Assembly (NCBI RefSeq): GCF_001708305.1
Contig: NZ_CP016953.1
Coordinates: 825,501 to 889,500 of the forward strand
DNA from: Streptococcus himalayensis
GTDB lineage: Bacteria > Bacillota > Bacilli > Lactobacillales > Streptococcaceae
Length of the DNA: 64,000 nucleotides
Direction: 5' to 3'
Both the position numbers and the translations under genes were made by a program. How positions within the stretch are numbered: the stretch's first letter is position 1; each line of letters starts with the position of its first letter. The notes under the pieces are model-generated. The model saw only the letters and a list, made by a program, of their open reading frames with translations, did not search any database and was not told where the DNA came from. Positions 62,883 to 64,000 of this stretch are shown piece by piece.

Positions 62883-64000
62883 GGTTAAGTTAATAAGGGC
62901 GCACGGTGGATGCCTTGGCACTAGGAGCCGAAGAAGGACGTGACTAACGACGAAATTCCTTGGGGAGCTGTAAGTAAGCGAAGATCCAGGGGTGTCCGAA
63001 TGGGGGAACCCAACATGTAATGCATGTTATCCATGACTGTTAAGGTCATGCGAAGGAAGACGCAGTGAACTGAAACATCTAAGTAGCTGCAGGAAGAGAA
63101 AGCAAAAGCGATTGCCTGAGTAGCGGCGAGCGAAACGGCAGGAGGGCAAACCGAAGAGTTTACTCTTCGGGGTTGTAGGACTGCAATGTGGACTCAGATT
63201 TTGTAGAAGAATCTACTGGGAAGTAGAGCCAAAGAGAGTAAGAGCCTCGTATTCGAAACAGAGTCTGTACCTAGCAGAATCCTGAGTACGGCGGGACACG
63301 CGAAATCCCGTCGGAATCTGGGAGGACCATCTCCCAACCCTAAATACTCCCTAGTGACCGATAGTGAACCAGTACCGTGAGGGAAAGGTGAAAAGCACCC
63401 CGGGAGGGGAGTGAAATAGAACCTGAAACCGTGTGCCTACAACAAGTTCGAGCCCGTTAATGGGTGAGAGCGTGCCTTTTGTAGAATGAACCGGCGAGTT
63501 ATGATATGATGCGAGGTTAAGTTGAAGAGACGGAGCCGTAGGGAAACCGAGTCTGAATAGGGCGAATTAGTATCATGTTATAGACCCGAAACCATGTGAC
63601 CTACCCATGAGCAGGTTGAAGGTGCGGTAAAACGCACTGGAGGACCGAACCAGGGCACGTTGAAAAGTGCTTGGATGACTTGTGGGTAGCGGAGAAATTC
63701 CAAACGAACTTGGAGATAGCTGGTTCTCTCCGAAATAGCTTTAGGGCTAGCGTCGATGTTAAGTCTCTTGGAGGTAGAGCACTGTTTGGGTGAGGGGTCC
63801 ATCCCGGATTACCAATCTCAGATAAACTCCGAATGCCAACGAGATATAATCGGCAGTCAGACTGCGAGTGCTAAGATCCGTAGTCGAAAGGGAAACAGCC
63901 CAGACCACCAGCTAAGGTCCCAAAATAATTGTTAAGTGGAAAAGGATGTGGGGTTGCACAGACAACTAGGATGTTAGCTTAGAAGCAGCTATTCATTCAA
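62883..64000 (+). rRNA. rrl: 23S ribosomal RNA, 5' part (runs off window)
   Basis: Begins GGTTAAGTTAATAAGGGCGC and GGTGGATGCCTTGGCAC, standard for 23S. It continues through the helix 16-30 region and is cut by the window end. About 1118 bases are visible. The spacer from the tRNA (62750-62882) holds no other tRNA. Confidence 0.97.

Overview
The window is a low-GC Firmicute chromosome segment from the genus Streptococcus. The 16S rRNA, a Gram-positive PolC, the streptococcal comG (comY) operon, a pneumococcal-type ComA/ComB pair and an LPNTG-anchored nucleotidase all agree. The 16S looks closest to suis-like or other animal-associated streptococci from memory, but the species cannot be fixed by reading alone.

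Layout. (1) 1-6.5 kb: arginine deiminase locus, with argR (partial) divergent from a Crp/Fnr-type regulator, then arcA, arcB, arcC and a YfcC-type arginine/ornithine carrier. A perfect Crp-type operator sits at about -61.5 of the arcA promoter. (2) 6.5-9.8 kb: a small DUF4651 protein, ytpR and a decayed ISL3-family element. (3) 9.9-14.3 kb: an Rrf2-type regulator and a four-gene redox operon (MDR oxidoreductase, alpha/beta hydrolase, SDR, Old-Yellow-Enzyme-like), with matching palindromes before the regulator and the operon. (4) 14.5-20.4 kb: sugar locus with an alpha-galactosidase and AraC-type activator on the minus strand and a GH32 sucrose-6-phosphate hydrolase plus PTS EIIBC on the plus strand. 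(5) 20.4-28.8 kb: accessory region with a stop-interrupted XRE gene, an IS110 fragment and a tandem array of lipoprotein / SH3-like lipoprotein / ComR-like regulator cassettes showing gene decay, domain swapping and mosaic regulators. (6) 28.9-35.8 kb: polC, a LemA-like gene, pepS and a GlsB/YeaQ-type membrane protein. (7) 35.8-37.9 kb: a scar with an rsmE fragment, the tail of an unidentified probable toxin and an intact PoNe-immunity-like gene. (8) 37.9-43.0 kb: comA, comB and an intact ISL3 element with an 8-bp target duplication. (9) 43-52 kb: cell-wall-anchored cyclic-nucleotide phosphodiesterase, DUF1033, comGA-comGG behind a SigX-type cin-box, a YtxK-like methyltransferase and ackA. (10) 52-60.6 kb: recD2, lepB and rnhC on the minus strand; zapA, cvpA, mutS2, a VOC protein and trxA on the plus strand. 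(11) 60.9-64 kb: an rRNA operon (16S, tRNA-Ala(TGC), partial 23S).

The most unusual part is the 21.8-28.5 kb array. Two ComR-like regulators are almost identical in their DNA-binding and C-terminal parts but differ in the middle, where peptide sensing would be expected. They alternate with lipoproteins that share an upstream promoter element. Two of the three DUF6287-like lipoproteins appear to have received a different C-terminal module, with the old C-terminus stranded downstream. One SH3-like lipoprotein copy and one promoter are broken. This looks like a diversifying surface-protein/regulator cassette system. Its function is unknown and the ComR relationship rests on remembered similarity.
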